Assembly (NCBI GenBank): GCA_016297265.1
Contig: JAEDHB010000048.1
Coordinates: 1 to 9,796 of the forward strand
Reading direction: 5' to 3'
Length of the DNA: 9,796 nucleotides
From: Butyrivibrio sp.
GTDB lineage: Bacteria; Bacillota; Clostridia; Lachnospirales; Lachnospiraceae
Each line of letters opens with the position of its first letter. Within the stretch, counting starts at the first letter, position 1. A program made the translations under genes and the position numbers. The notes beneath the pieces were generated by a model. The model had not been told where the DNA came from. It saw only the letters and a program-made list of their open reading frames with translations, and searched no databases. Of this stretch, positions 1 to 6,086 are shown in pieces.

Positions 1-2
1 AC

Positions 3-104
3 ATTCGCCTTATGAGCGAGGATGAACTTCTGGATATGGATTATTTCTTAAATGAAGATGAACTTGATGACGAATTCGGAGAAGAAGGTTTCTATATCTT
101 CTAA
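3..104 (+). CDS. C-terminal 33 residues of an unidentified acidic protein (5' partial)
   Basis: An open frame enters from the left edge and ends in TAA at 102-104. The visible tail is strongly acidic, rich in Asp and Glu with scattered Leu, Phe and Tyr, and ends in Gly-Phe-Tyr-Ile-Phe. No domain can be recognised from so short a piece. The reading is supported by the factor-independent terminator that starts 22 bases after the stop on the same strand. It is the only plus-strand gene seen and it converges on the minus-strand genes to its right. Function unknown. Confidence 0.6.
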   Translation: MRLMSEDELLDMDYFLNEDELDDEFGEEGFYIF

Positions 105-126
105 ATCTGTTTCGTCTGTTCGTTGT

Positions 127-150
127 GCCCGCCTCCGTGCGGGCCTTTTT
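127..150 (+). terminator. Intrinsic terminator of the left-edge plus-strand gene
   Basis: A GC-only 6-bp stem, GCCCGC (127-132) with GCGGGC (139-144), closes a 6-base loop and is followed by CC and five T. The T run is only on the plus-strand side, so it acts on the gene ending at 104. Confidence 0.85.
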
Positions 151-190
151 CAATTCAAGAGAACGCCGCAGGCGGTCTTTCCTATAAAGT

Positions 191-238
191 AAAAAAGCAA
201 CGCCACCTATTATATCTTTTGTAATAGGTGCGTCGCAT
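191..238 (-). terminator. Second minus-strand intrinsic terminator
   Basis: A perfect 9-bp stem, CACCTATTA (204-212) with TAATAGGTG (222-230), has a 9-base loop. It is extended outward by imperfect pairing of 197-202 with 231-236. On the minus strand the stem is followed by TTTTTT (complement of 191-196), the form of an intrinsic terminator. No T run follows on the plus side. It lies about 160 bases beyond another minus-strand terminator, so it is either a backup or the end of a separate short transcript. Confidence 0.65.
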
Positions 239-321
239 CTTATTTCTTGTACGCTCTTTTATCGTTAGTTAAATGATAAATTTATCGATTCAAGAGTATC
301 ACAACACAAATCATATGTCAA
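191..321 (-). ncRNA. Possible small RNA unit of about 95 nt (speculative)
   Basis: On the minus strand a perfect TTGACA (316-321) precedes a poor -10 (TACTCT at 293-298 with a 17-base spacer, or GATACT at 295-300 with 15). Transcription would start near 286 and end at the 191-236 hairpin. No frame in the predicted transcript has a ribosome binding site; the only short frame, of 18 codons, runs through the terminator hairpin. The unit lies beyond the terminator of the neighbouring minus-strand gene, which is the main argument for independent transcription. The weak -10 keeps confidence low. Confidence 0.22.
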
Positions 322-395
322 TATACATAATAATTTGTCTAACTGTCCATAATAACGTCAATCCTATGAATCACATAAGTTGCATATCCGAATAT

Positions 396-427
396 AAAAA
401 TCACCGTAAACACTATGTCTACGGTGA
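396..427 (-). terminator. Intrinsic terminator of the zinc-ribbon repeat gene
   Basis: An 8-bp stem, TCACCGTA (401-408) with TACGGTGA (420-427), has an 11-base loop and is followed on the minus strand by TTTTT (complement of 396-400). It starts 46 bases after the stop codon of the minus-strand gene ending at 474. Confidence 0.7.
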
Positions 428-473
428 AAATATTTTGGGGAGTATTTTTACAGACCCTATTCATCAAAAAGAA

Positions 474-1007
474 TTAAAGAAACAGCCATCCTCCGCTGAA
501 TATTACAGCATAAAGAATTATAATAATTACAATCCATGCAATACTTATTCCCAATGCAATTCCGCATCTCGTCTTATATTCTTTGGTCTTATACGTACAC
601 AATCCGACGATGGCAAGAACTAAACCTAACCAGCCTCCGAGAATACTGAATACCAATGCCAATGTTGCCGTAGTACTGCTTTCAGTTTTCTGCTCACCCT
701 GATATGGCTGCTGATATGGCTGCTGATACGGATTCTGCTGATACTGGTTCTGCTGCTGATACTGGTTCTGCTGCTGATATGGGTTCTGCTGATACTGGTT
801 CTGCTGATATCCATACTGTCCATATCCATCCTGGAATCCTGCGCTCTGATTCTGCTGCTGATATGGGTTCTGCTGCTGGTATGGATTCTGCTGATACCCG
901 TTATCCGTGCGGCTTACATTATCTTCTGCCTTAATATATACTTTACCACATTTTGGACAAGTATTTGTCTCTGCCGGAACCTCTGTTCCACAATATGTAC
1001 AAAACAT
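474..1007 (-). CDS. Zinc-ribbon, Gln/Asn/Tyr-repeat, two-helix membrane protein (DUF4190-like tail)
   Basis: A 177-residue protein in three parts. Residues 3-20 form a zinc ribbon (Cys3, Cys6, Cys17, Cys20). Residues 38-103 are a low-complexity tract of repeated QQNPY, QQNQY and QQPY units, with almost no charge. Residues 113-137 and 147-171 are two hydrophobic helices joined by a short basic loop, resembling the DUF4190 membrane module. The start is set by GGAGG (1015-1019) seven bases upstream. The gene has its own promoter and a terminator 46 bases past the stop, so it is probably monocistronic although it follows the ABC importer operon. The zinc ribbon and repeat are expected on the cytoplasmic side, since no signal peptide precedes them. 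Clostridia commonly carry zinc-ribbon plus DUF4190 proteins, but their function is not established and I infer none. Confidence 0.9.
   Translation of the reverse strand: MFCTYCGTEVPAETNTCPKCGKVYIKAEDNVSRTDNGYQQNPYQQQNPYQQQNQSAGFQDGYGQYGYQQNQYQQNPYQQQNQYQQQNQYQQNPYQQPYQQPYQGEQKTESSTTATLALVFSILGGWLGLVLAIVGLCTYKTKEYKTRCGIALGISIAWIVIIIILYAVIFSGGWLFL
699..896 (-). repeat. Coding low-complexity repeat (CAG/CAA, AAY, TAY codons)
   Basis: About 200 bases of degenerate short tandem units encode residues 38-103 of the zinc-ribbon protein as Gln-Gln-Asn-Pro-Tyr variants. On the plus strand it reads as many copies of CTGCTGATA followed by TGG, CTGG or CGG. The units are 12, 15 or 18 bases long, mixed, and always in multiples of three. 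The centre (residues 55-68) is an interruption rich in Gly, Tyr and Asp. Such tracts can change length by slippage without breaking the frame. Confidence 0.85.
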
Positions 1008-1036
1008 AATTCTACCTCCGATTTGTAATTTGGCTT

Positions 1037-1066
1037 ATTTTATCATTACTTTGTCATATATGTCAA
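1037..1066 (-). promoter_or_regulatory. Promoter of the zinc-ribbon repeat gene
   Basis: Minus strand: perfect -35 TTGACA (1061-1066), 18-base spacer, -10 TAAAAT (1037-1042). Transcription would begin near 1030, leaving a leader of about 23 bases that contains the GGAGG site at 1015-1019. Confidence 0.7.
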
Positions 1067-1075
1067 CATAACAGA

Positions 1076-1867
1076 TTATTTTATATCATTAGTATATCTG
1101 GATAAAAACTGCTTTGTTCTTTCCTCTCTCGGATTATTAATAACATCCTGAGGCTTGCCCTGTTCAACAATATATCCTTCATCCATAAAAATAACCTGGT
1201 CTGCAACATCCCTGGCAAAAGCCATCTCGTGTGTTACAATAATCATTGTCGTCTTCTGTTCGGCAAGATTTCTGATGACCTTGAGCACCTCGCCCGTAAG
1301 TTCCGGATCAAGTGCTGATGTGGGTTCGTCAAAACACAGAATATCCGGATTAAGGGCCAGTGCCCTTGCAATGGCAACTCTCTGCTGTTGTCCGCCTGAA
1401 AGCTGATGAGGGTAATGATCCACTCTGTCAGCAAGTCCCATCATATCCAGAAGTTCAAGACCATGCTGTTTTATCTGTTCATTAATTTCCTTTTTATTGG
1501 ATTTGTAATCTTCACGCTCTTTTGCCAGCAATCTCTCTGCAAGCGTAACATTATCCAACGCTGTATATTGCGGAAACAGATTAAAATTCTGGAACACGAG
1601 GCCAAAATGAAGTCGTTTCAGTCTCAAATCCTTATCCTTGATTTTCATATTGCTGCTTCCGTCAAAAAGCACCTCATCATTGACAATGATAGTGCCACTT
1701 GTGGGCTTTTCAAGGAAATTGAGGCATCTCAGCAATGTTGTTTTACCTGAGCCGGAAGAACCTATTATTGCCAGTGCCTGTCCTTTTTCAAGGGAAAAAC
1801 TTATATCCTCCAATACTTTCGTATCCCCGAAGTTCTTCATAATATTTCTGACTTCTAATACTGCCAT
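1076..1867 (-). CDS. Polar amino-acid ABC importer, ATP-binding subunit (GlnQ/HisP family)
   Basis: This 263-residue cytoplasmic ATPase powers the importer encoded by the genes just upstream. All nucleotide-binding motifs are intact: Walker A GSSGSGKT at 36-43, Q-loop Gln93, ABC signature LSGGQQQR at 156-163, Walker B ILCFDE at 176-181, D-loop SALD at 184-187 and switch His213. The order and the THEM motif are typical of the GlnQ/HisP/ArtP branch. Length is slightly above the usual 240-255 because of a Lys/Glu-rich insert near residues 115-135. The start is supported by AGGAGGG (1872-1878) four to five bases upstream. That site overlaps the permease TAG stop, which begins at 1877, so the two genes are probably translationally coupled. 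The family is certain, but the substrate cannot be read from the ATPase. Confidence 0.96.
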   Translation of the reverse strand: MAVLEVRNIMKNFGDTKVLEDISFSLEKGQALAIIGSSGSGKTTLLRCLNFLEKPTSGTIIVNDEVLFDGSSNMKIKDKDLRLKRLHFGLVFQNFNLFPQYTALDNVTLAERLLAKEREDYKSNKKEINEQIKQHGLELLDMMGLADRVDHYPHQLSGGQQQRVAIARALALNPDILCFDEPTSALDPELTGEVLKVIRNLAEQKTTMIIVTHEMAFARDVADQVIFMDEGYIVEQGKPQDVINNPREERTKQFLSRYTNDIK

Positions 1868-1876
1868 AGATCCCTC

Positions 1877-2533
1877 CTATTTAAAATAACTGAGTTTTTT
1901 CTCAATATAGTTGAATAACAGTGTCAAAATACCGACAAAAATCAGGTAGAATGCGCCCGAATAGAACAATGGCCACACCAGACCTTCATTTTTCATAAAT
2001 GAATAGCCTGCAAATGTAAGCTCATAAGCGGCAATCATTCTGGCAATTGATGTATCTTTTACAAGTGTAATTATTTCGTTAGACATTGGCGGTACTATTT
2101 TCTTAATCATCTGAAGAAGTGTAACCTTGAAGAAAATCTGACTTTTCTTCATACCAAGAACATGACCGGCTTCGCTTTGTCCGACAGGTATATCCCCGAT
2201 GCCACCTCTGAAAATTACCGCAAAATAGCATCCGTAATTGATTGAAAATGCCACAACCGTAGCAACAACTCGTCCTGATTCAAAAGTTGACCAGATATTT
2301 GTCTCGGAAAACAGACCGGGGCCATAGAAAATTGCAATCAGCTGAAGCATAAGCGGCGTACCGCGAATTATCCATACAATGGTATCTATGAGCCATTTTA
2401 ACGGTTTGAATTTGCTCCTCATCCCAAATGCCAGAATCAGGCCAAGCGGAAGAGCTATCATCAGTGTAAAAAAGAAAATCTGGCAGGTTACACCCAAACC
2501 TGACAAGAGTTCTTTAGTGACTTCCAAAAACAT
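1877..2533 (-). CDS. Polar amino-acid ABC importer, permease subunit (HisM/GlnP family)
   Basis: An integral membrane protein of 218 residues. It starts with a hydrophobic helix at about 15-38. The RGTP motif at 57-60 is typical of this permease family. More helices follow at about 60-72 and 88-108, then the EAA loop that docks on the ATPase (about 110-140, with EAGHVLGM at 121-128), and a last helix at 186-209. I chose the ATG at 2533 because AAAGGAG (2540-2546) lies six bases upstream; an in-frame ATG at 2554 has no such site. Only one permease gene is present, so the transporter is expected to use a permease homodimer, as in GlnP-type systems. It follows the binding-protein gene after 70 bases containing a hairpin, and precedes the ATPase gene by 9 bases. 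Confidence 0.95.
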   Translation of the reverse strand: MFLEVTKELLSGLGVTCQIFFFTLMIALPLGLILAFGMRSKFKPLKWLIDTIVWIIRGTPLMLQLIAIFYGPGLFSETNIWSTFESGRVVATVVAFSINYGCYFAVIFRGGIGDIPVGQSEAGHVLGMKKSQIFFKVTLLQMIKKIVPPMSNEIITLVKDTSIARMIAAYELTFAGYSFMKNEGLVWPLFYSGAFYLIFVGILTLLFNYIEKKLSYFK

Positions 2534-2539
2534 TTCAAT

Positions 2540-2546
2540 CTCCTTT
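2540..2546 (-). promoter_or_regulatory. Ribosome binding site that sets the permease start
   Basis: AAAGGAG on the minus strand, six bases before the ATG at 2533. It lies downstream of the alternative ATG at 2554, so the longer product, extended by seven residues, is unlikely. Confidence 0.75.
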
Positions 2547-2561
2547 GCATACAATAGCGTG

Positions 2562-2590
2562 AAAAGAGCAGTGATATCATACCACTGCTC
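2562..2590 (-). terminator. Attenuator-like hairpin between binding-protein and permease genes
   Basis: On the minus strand GAGCAGTG (2583-2590) pairs with CACTGCTC (2566-2573), and one G-U and one U-A pair extend the stem to 10 bp with a 5-base loop. Only four T follow (complement of 2562-2565), so termination should be partial. It starts 13 bases after the binding-protein stop. Such hairpins in importer operons keep the binding-protein message in excess over permease and ATPase, by partial termination or 3'-end protection. Confidence 0.65.
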
Positions 2591-2603
2591 AAATTAGTAT
2601 CAA

Positions 2604-3383
2604 TTATTTCTTAACAACTACAACCTGTGCATTATCACAGTATGCATTTGTGCAGTTCATACTTGACTTAACTTCATCGGTAAGTGTCATGCCGTTCCAG
2701 ATAACGTCAACTGTTTTACCGTTAAGCTCCATTATTTTGTTATCCCAGATAATTTCCACAAACTTGATTGATACACCTAATTTTTCAGCTACCTTCTTAG
2801 CCATATCAGCATCGAAGCCTACCCATTCATTACCTTCCTTGTAATCCATTGGTGCAAAATCAGTTATTCCTACAACAAGTTCGCCCTTATTTTTGATATA
2901 TGCAACATCGCCATCAGCATTTTCTGTATATGAACACTCTTTCTGTTCCACAATCATATCGCTGATTTTGTATTTCTTGGCAATTTCAATCATTGAACCG
3001 TCCTTGTATGATTCATACAAAACATAATTGATAAAATCAGCCAAATCCGAATCCTTACGGCATCCGATTCCGTAATACTCTGTTGTAAGCTTATCGGTGT
3101 ATTTTAATTTCTCATAATCCGTTCCCTCTCCAATCATGGCGCACGCCATAAGCAAATCGACGATTGCCGCATCCGAAGTACCTGCTGATACTTCCATAAG
3201 TGCGTTGGCCTGGGAATCAACTGCGTTATACTTAAAATCCTTTTCCTTGGCTGCCGCTTCACCTGCCGAACCGGCCTCCACTGCATAAATCATATCTTTA
3301 CTGCCGCTCTTCTTTCCACATCCTGTAAAACATGCAGACAGCATGACAACCGCTAAAATTCCAAATAATAATCTCTTTTTCAT
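2604..3383 (-). CDS. Circularly permuted family-3 solute-binding lipoprotein of an amino-acid ABC importer
   Basis: A 259-residue exported lipoprotein that would deliver substrate to the downstream permease. Signal peptide residues 1-17 carry a basic start and hydrophobic core; the lipobox is LSAC at 15-18 or, less likely, the Cys at 22. The order of the binding domain is swapped. Residues 31-147 match what is normally the second half: lobe II beginning VEAGSAGE at 35-42, DSQANAL at 56-62, Asp76, YGIGCRK at 104-110 and the closing helices. After a short linker (148-159), residues 160-258 match what is normally the first half: GELVVGIT at 167-174, GFDADMA at 189-195, WNGMTLT at 229-235, and the hinge strand QVVVV at 253-257, where the protein ends. 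The ATG at 3383 is chosen over the GTG at 3392, which lies inside the ribosome binding site. Asp76 corresponds to the family's amino-group ligand, but Val238 sits where the carboxylate-binding Arg is expected. Substrate unknown. Confidence 0.92.
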   Translation of the reverse strand: MKKRLLFGILAVVMLSACFTGCGKKSGSKDMIYAVEAGSAGEAAAKEKDFKYNAVDSQANALMEVSAGTSDAAIVDLLMACAMIGEGTDYEKLKYTDKLTTEYYGIGCRKDSDLADFINYVLYESYKDGSMIEIAKKYKISDMIVEQKECSYTENADGDVAYIKNKGELVVGITDFAPMDYKEGNEWVGFDADMAKKVAEKLGVSIKFVEIIWDNKIMELNGKTVDVIWNGMTLTDEVKSSMNCTNAYCDNAQVVVVKK

Positions 3384-3388
3384 ATGCT

Positions 3389-3398
3389 TCACCTTCCT
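3389..3398 (-). promoter_or_regulatory. Ribosome binding site that sets the binding-lipoprotein start
   Basis: AGGAAGGTGA on the minus strand lies five bases before the ATG at 3383. An in-frame GTG at 3390-3392 would extend the protein by three residues, but it is part of this site and has no properly spaced site of its own. Confidence 0.7.
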
Positions 3399-3406
3399 TA
3401 ATATCT

Positions 3407-3433
3407 AAAAAACAATGAGATTGTATCACATTA
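3407..3433 (-). terminator. Weak terminator-like hairpin after the secreted-protein gene
   Basis: On the minus strand AATG-T-GA (3427-3433) can pair with TC-T-CATT (3415-3421) around a 5-base loop, with one T-T mismatch. G and six T follow (3408-3413, plus G at 3414). It would stop read-through from the gene ending at 3468. It overlaps the -10 of the importer promoter, so the importer transcript itself would not contain it. The stem is short and AT-rich. Confidence 0.35.
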
Positions 3434-3448
3434 GCATAGTAAAGTAAA
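3420..3448 (-). promoter_or_regulatory. Promoter of the ABC importer operon
   Basis: Minus strand: -35 TTTACT (3443-3448), 17-base spacer, -10 TACAAT (3420-3425), preceded by TGA, which gives an extended -10 (TGnTACAAT). The start would fall near 3413, about 30 bases before the binding-protein ATG. Confidence 0.65.
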
Positions 3449-3467
3449 GCATCATCATCATCTTGTT

Positions 3468-6044
3468 CTATTTTTTTATTAAGATTGTCTTTGCTGCAGA
3501 CCAGCCGGAATAATAGTTTTTGCCCCCGACTTTTCTGTAGCTTCGCACATATATCTTATATTTCTTATTCTTAAGCAGCTTTGTCAATGCGTACGATTTT
3601 CTGCCTCCGCCTGCCAGAGTAATTGTTTTATAGGAACTTCCGAGGAAGTATCTAATCTGATATCCTGCAGCTCCCGAAACAGTATTCCATGTGACAACCG
3701 CTTTTCTCGTTGCGACATTGGTAACACTCCTTATCGAATTGGTATTCATTCGGACAATTGAAACCGTCGGAGATGCTGCGCTCTGTGCAAAACTATTTCC
3801 ATTTTGAGTAATCGCAACCACTTTATAGTTATATTTAAGCAACGGACTGACTCTTTTATCCACATATCCCGTGCTGCCGGAAAAAGACGAATAAATCAGC
3901 CATCCATCCCTATACAGATAGTATCCCGTCGCATCAGGCACAGGATTCCAGTTCACAGAAATCCCCAGAGCCGTATTGGACACTGATTTAATCTTTGGTG
4001 TACCCAAAGTCTTTCTTGGAATACTTGAATATGTCTTGCCGGTATAGGAAGTTCCTTCATAGTTGCTCACCGCAATGTAAGTTATTTTTCCCGGAGCAAA
4101 ATATGTTGCATCCGTTTTTGCAACCGTCACCTTACTGTTCTCCGAAAAAACCTGTTCACCACATACAGAACATTCCAGAGAAAATACACAATGAAAGTTA
4201 CTGTCCCATATGAATTTTGATGTATGTTTGTGTCCCTTTGGCGCAGTTATTTTCTGCGGAACCAGTATTTTACCGCAGTCAGAGCAATGTGTACCTCTTG
4301 ATTTGGCCGGTTCAGTACAAGTACCCGGCTCCGCCTCATCCACCACCTCAGTATGGCGACACTGTTCAAAATGCGCTTTTGCATTCAAAATAGTTGGATA
4401 CGAGTTACCCATAACAAAACAGTTATTCAGTCGCTCCGTCATTTCATCCGATGCAAGCTCCGCGGATGTAACCATACCCTCGCAGGAATTGTACGAAACA
4501 TATTCTGAACAGCCCTTCAGGGAAAAACAGTTTTCCGGGTTGCCCTTTTCCGTGATTCCGTAGGTTGTATAATTTTCCTTTGATACAATCTTACCGCTAT
4601 TATAGCAATTGAATACTCTTCCCTGATTGTATCCTGCAATACCGGCAAAATGTCTTCCTCCGCTGATATTGATATCAGCTGCATTAAAACAACTCTCAAT
4701 AATTCCGTCGCTTGCGTTCCATCCTGCAATTCCGCCAACATAATCAGCGCCTATAATATTACCTGTAACCCCGCAATTCAATATTGAACCGTGATTGATA
4801 TTGCATATCCCACCTCTGTAGCTGTCAACGCGGTTGGTCATTCGCGCATCAATAAGCAACAGATTCTTGACCGTTCCGTTAAGTTCCTGAATGAGACCCA
4901 CAGAACCTAAATTGGCTCCTTTGATAGCATATCCTCCACCATCCAGCGTGCCGCCAAAATTACAGAACCAGAATAAGTTTTTTCCTGCAGCATCTATATT
5001 ATCCGTAAGTGTAATATGCATATCATTATCATTACTGTTAAAATAATTTGCCATCATAACATAATTCAATGTGCCGACAGAATCCACAGTAACGTTTGAA
5101 CACTGTCCCGGATTCAGCATACTCTGCCTGTTCTTATAGTCATCCCTCTGCATGCCAAAGGTATTACCACTGCCCGCCGAGGTTGGAACATTTCCCCTCA
5201 GGAAATCTCTGTACAATGTGTTGCAGATATCCGTATCCTCATTTAACGGTTCATCATAATATATGCCAAAGCCTTCAATGTCAGGAAGCTGTTTTTTCTG
5301 CTCATCAGGAAAAGAATACTGTGTAAAATACTGCAATCCTCGCAGAAACTCCCTAATCAACAAACTCGCACAATAGCCGACATGCATTGTTCCGTCCGTG
5401 TTTCGGAAGCCTCTTGACTTGGCTGCCCTGTCCGACTCGCTAAGGTGCATCCCCTCAAATAATAGCGAAGTAGAATAGCTTGAAAAATAGTCCAGGAATC
5501 TTGAACCGCCAAGGCTCTCCCACTCATAATATGTACTATTAGCGCCCTCCTGCGTACAATGAGGAGCAAAACATGACGCAATATGGTCATATTCCTTAAG
5601 GTCATACATTGTTCCTGATACGCATTGATAATTTCCGGCATCCAGCTCTCTTTTCACATCTGAATCCGCCGGCAAATCACTGCCCTCATACACCGAGCCT
5701 TCCATATCATCAATCGTAACCACGGTGCTTTCAATTTTCATGTAATGCATGGAATATTCATACATTGCCGCTTCAAAATTAGGAACCACATAGTCGAGGA
5801 ACAATTGCACATCATCCTCTGTCAAAGCCTCACCCGTTCTGTCATCAACATGAAAATTCATAGGAACCACAAAGAGAAATTTCCAGGTCGTGGTATCATC
5901 ATCTGAAGCATATGCGGTTATCGGAATTGAATACGCCAAAGGCACGGGCACAGCAGCTTCCGTATTGCGCGGTGAAATCATCACAATACTGAATACCATC
6001 AAAAATGTGAGAATAGTTGATATTATTTTTTTATTCCTGTTCAT
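3468..6044 (-). CDS. Large secreted protein: pseudo-metallopeptidase-like region, GLUG repeats, Cys-pair module, two fibronectin-III domains
   Basis: An 858-residue exported protein. Residues 1-30 are a classical signal peptide, with likely cleavage near the Ala-rich site at 29-31. Residues about 53-320 look like a clostridial secreted metallopeptidase-type domain, but the expected HExxH reads REFLR at 231-235, so zinc catalysis is doubtful. Residues about 345-490 contain GLUG-type beta-helix repeats, clearest at 410-430, 436-460 and 467-487 (GGIAGW, AGIAGY). Residues about 560-630 form a Cys/His module with CSDC at 587-590 and CSVC at 625-628, similar to linker modules in Firmicute surface proteins. 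Residues about 680-765 and 766-858 are two fibronectin type III domains. There is no LPXTG, membrane anchor or dockerin, so it is secreted or held non-covalently. The start has AGGAG (6049-6053) four bases upstream. A role in adhesion or polymer binding is inferred from architecture only. Confidence 0.88.
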   Translation of the reverse strand: MNRNKKIISTILTFLMVFSIVMISPRNTEAAVPVPLAYSIPITAYASDDDTTTWKFLFVVPMNFHVDDRTGEALTEDDVQLFLDYVVPNFEAAMYEYSMHYMKIESTVVTIDDMEGSVYEGSDLPADSDVKRELDAGNYQCVSGTMYDLKEYDHIASCFAPHCTQEGANSTYYEWESLGGSRFLDYFSSYSTSLLFEGMHLSESDRAAKSRGFRNTDGTMHVGYCASLLIREFLRGLQYFTQYSFPDEQKKQLPDIEGFGIYYDEPLNEDTDICNTLYRDFLRGNVPTSAGSGNTFGMQRDDYKNRQSMLNPGQCSNVTVDSVGTLNYVMMANYFNSNDNDMHITLTDNIDAAGKNLFWFCNFGGTLDGGGYAIKGANLGSVGLIQELNGTVKNLLLIDARMTNRVDSYRGGICNINHGSILNCGVTGNIIGADYVGGIAGWNASDGIIESCFNAADINISGGRHFAGIAGYNQGRVFNCYNSGKIVSKENYTTYGITEKGNPENCFSLKGCSEYVSYNSCEGMVTSAELASDEMTERLNNCFVMGNSYPTILNAKAHFEQCRHTEVVDEAEPGTCTEPAKSRGTHCSDCGKILVPQKITAPKGHKHTSKFIWDSNFHCVFSLECSVCGEQVFSENSKVTVAKTDATYFAPGKITYIAVSNYEGTSYTGKTYSSIPRKTLGTPKIKSVSNTALGISVNWNPVPDATGYYLYRDGWLIYSSFSGSTGYVDKRVSPLLKYNYKVVAITQNGNSFAQSAASPTVSIVRMNTNSIRSVTNVATRKAVVTWNTVSGAAGYQIRYFLGSSYKTITLAGGGRKSYALTKLLKNKKYKIYVRSYRKVGGKNYYSGWSAAKTILIKK

Positions 6045-6086
6045 ACTTCTCCTTTCTCCATCAAAATAAGGTGGGGCAAATCAATT

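Larger units (their letters stand above)
105..473. other. Gene-free convergent region with three hairpins
   Basis: This 369-base stretch lies between the plus-strand stop at 104 and the minus-strand stop at 474. It holds one plus-strand terminator (127-150) and two minus-strand terminators (191-238 and 396-427). Between the last two are a possible minus-strand promoter (293-321) and a perfect 12-bp AT-rich palindrome, GATAAATTTATC (275-286). A plus-strand open frame from 273 to 623 has no ribosome binding site and runs antisense into the zinc-ribbon gene, so I do not count it as a gene. Confidence 0.6.

Noticed and set aside
127..144. Shared stem core GCCCGC/GCGGGC in the terminators at 127-144 and 9752-9771, considered as a dispersed repeat
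   Set aside because: The loops and flanks differ, and GC-only stems of this type are common in intrinsic terminators, so convergence is enough to explain it.
273..623. Plus-strand open frame of 116 codons in and beyond the gene-free region
   Set aside because: It has no ribosome binding site, reads through two minus-strand terminator structures, and its second half is antisense to the zinc-ribbon gene; the composition looks random.
699..896. Repeat tract considered as a CRISPR array
   Set aside because: The units are 12-18 bases long, contiguous and without unique spacers, and they encode a continuous protein repeat.
704..934. Plus-strand open frame rich in Ala, Asp, Gly and Ser repeats, and the companion minus-strand frame 626-829
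   Set aside because: Both are shadows of the Gln/Asn/Tyr repeat in other frames; the real frame has the zinc ribbon, a good ribosome binding site, a promoter and a terminator.
2534..2554. Upstream ATG for the permease
   Set aside because: No ribosome binding site precedes it, while AAAGGAG lies six bases before the ATG at 2533.
2604..3383. Binding protein as a truncated, frame-damaged or chimeric-assembly gene
   Set aside because: Both halves are complete apart from the short connecting segment, in one frame, with a proper lipoprotein signal and stop, and intact partner genes follow in the usual order.
3384..3392. GTG start nine bases upstream of the chosen binding-lipoprotein ATG
   Set aside because: The GTG lies within the ribosome binding site AGGAAGGTGA, and no other site is correctly spaced for it.
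3450..3462. ATC trinucleotide run before the importer promoter
   Set aside because: Four or so copies of a triplet in AT-rich intergenic DNA; too short to call a meaningful repeat.
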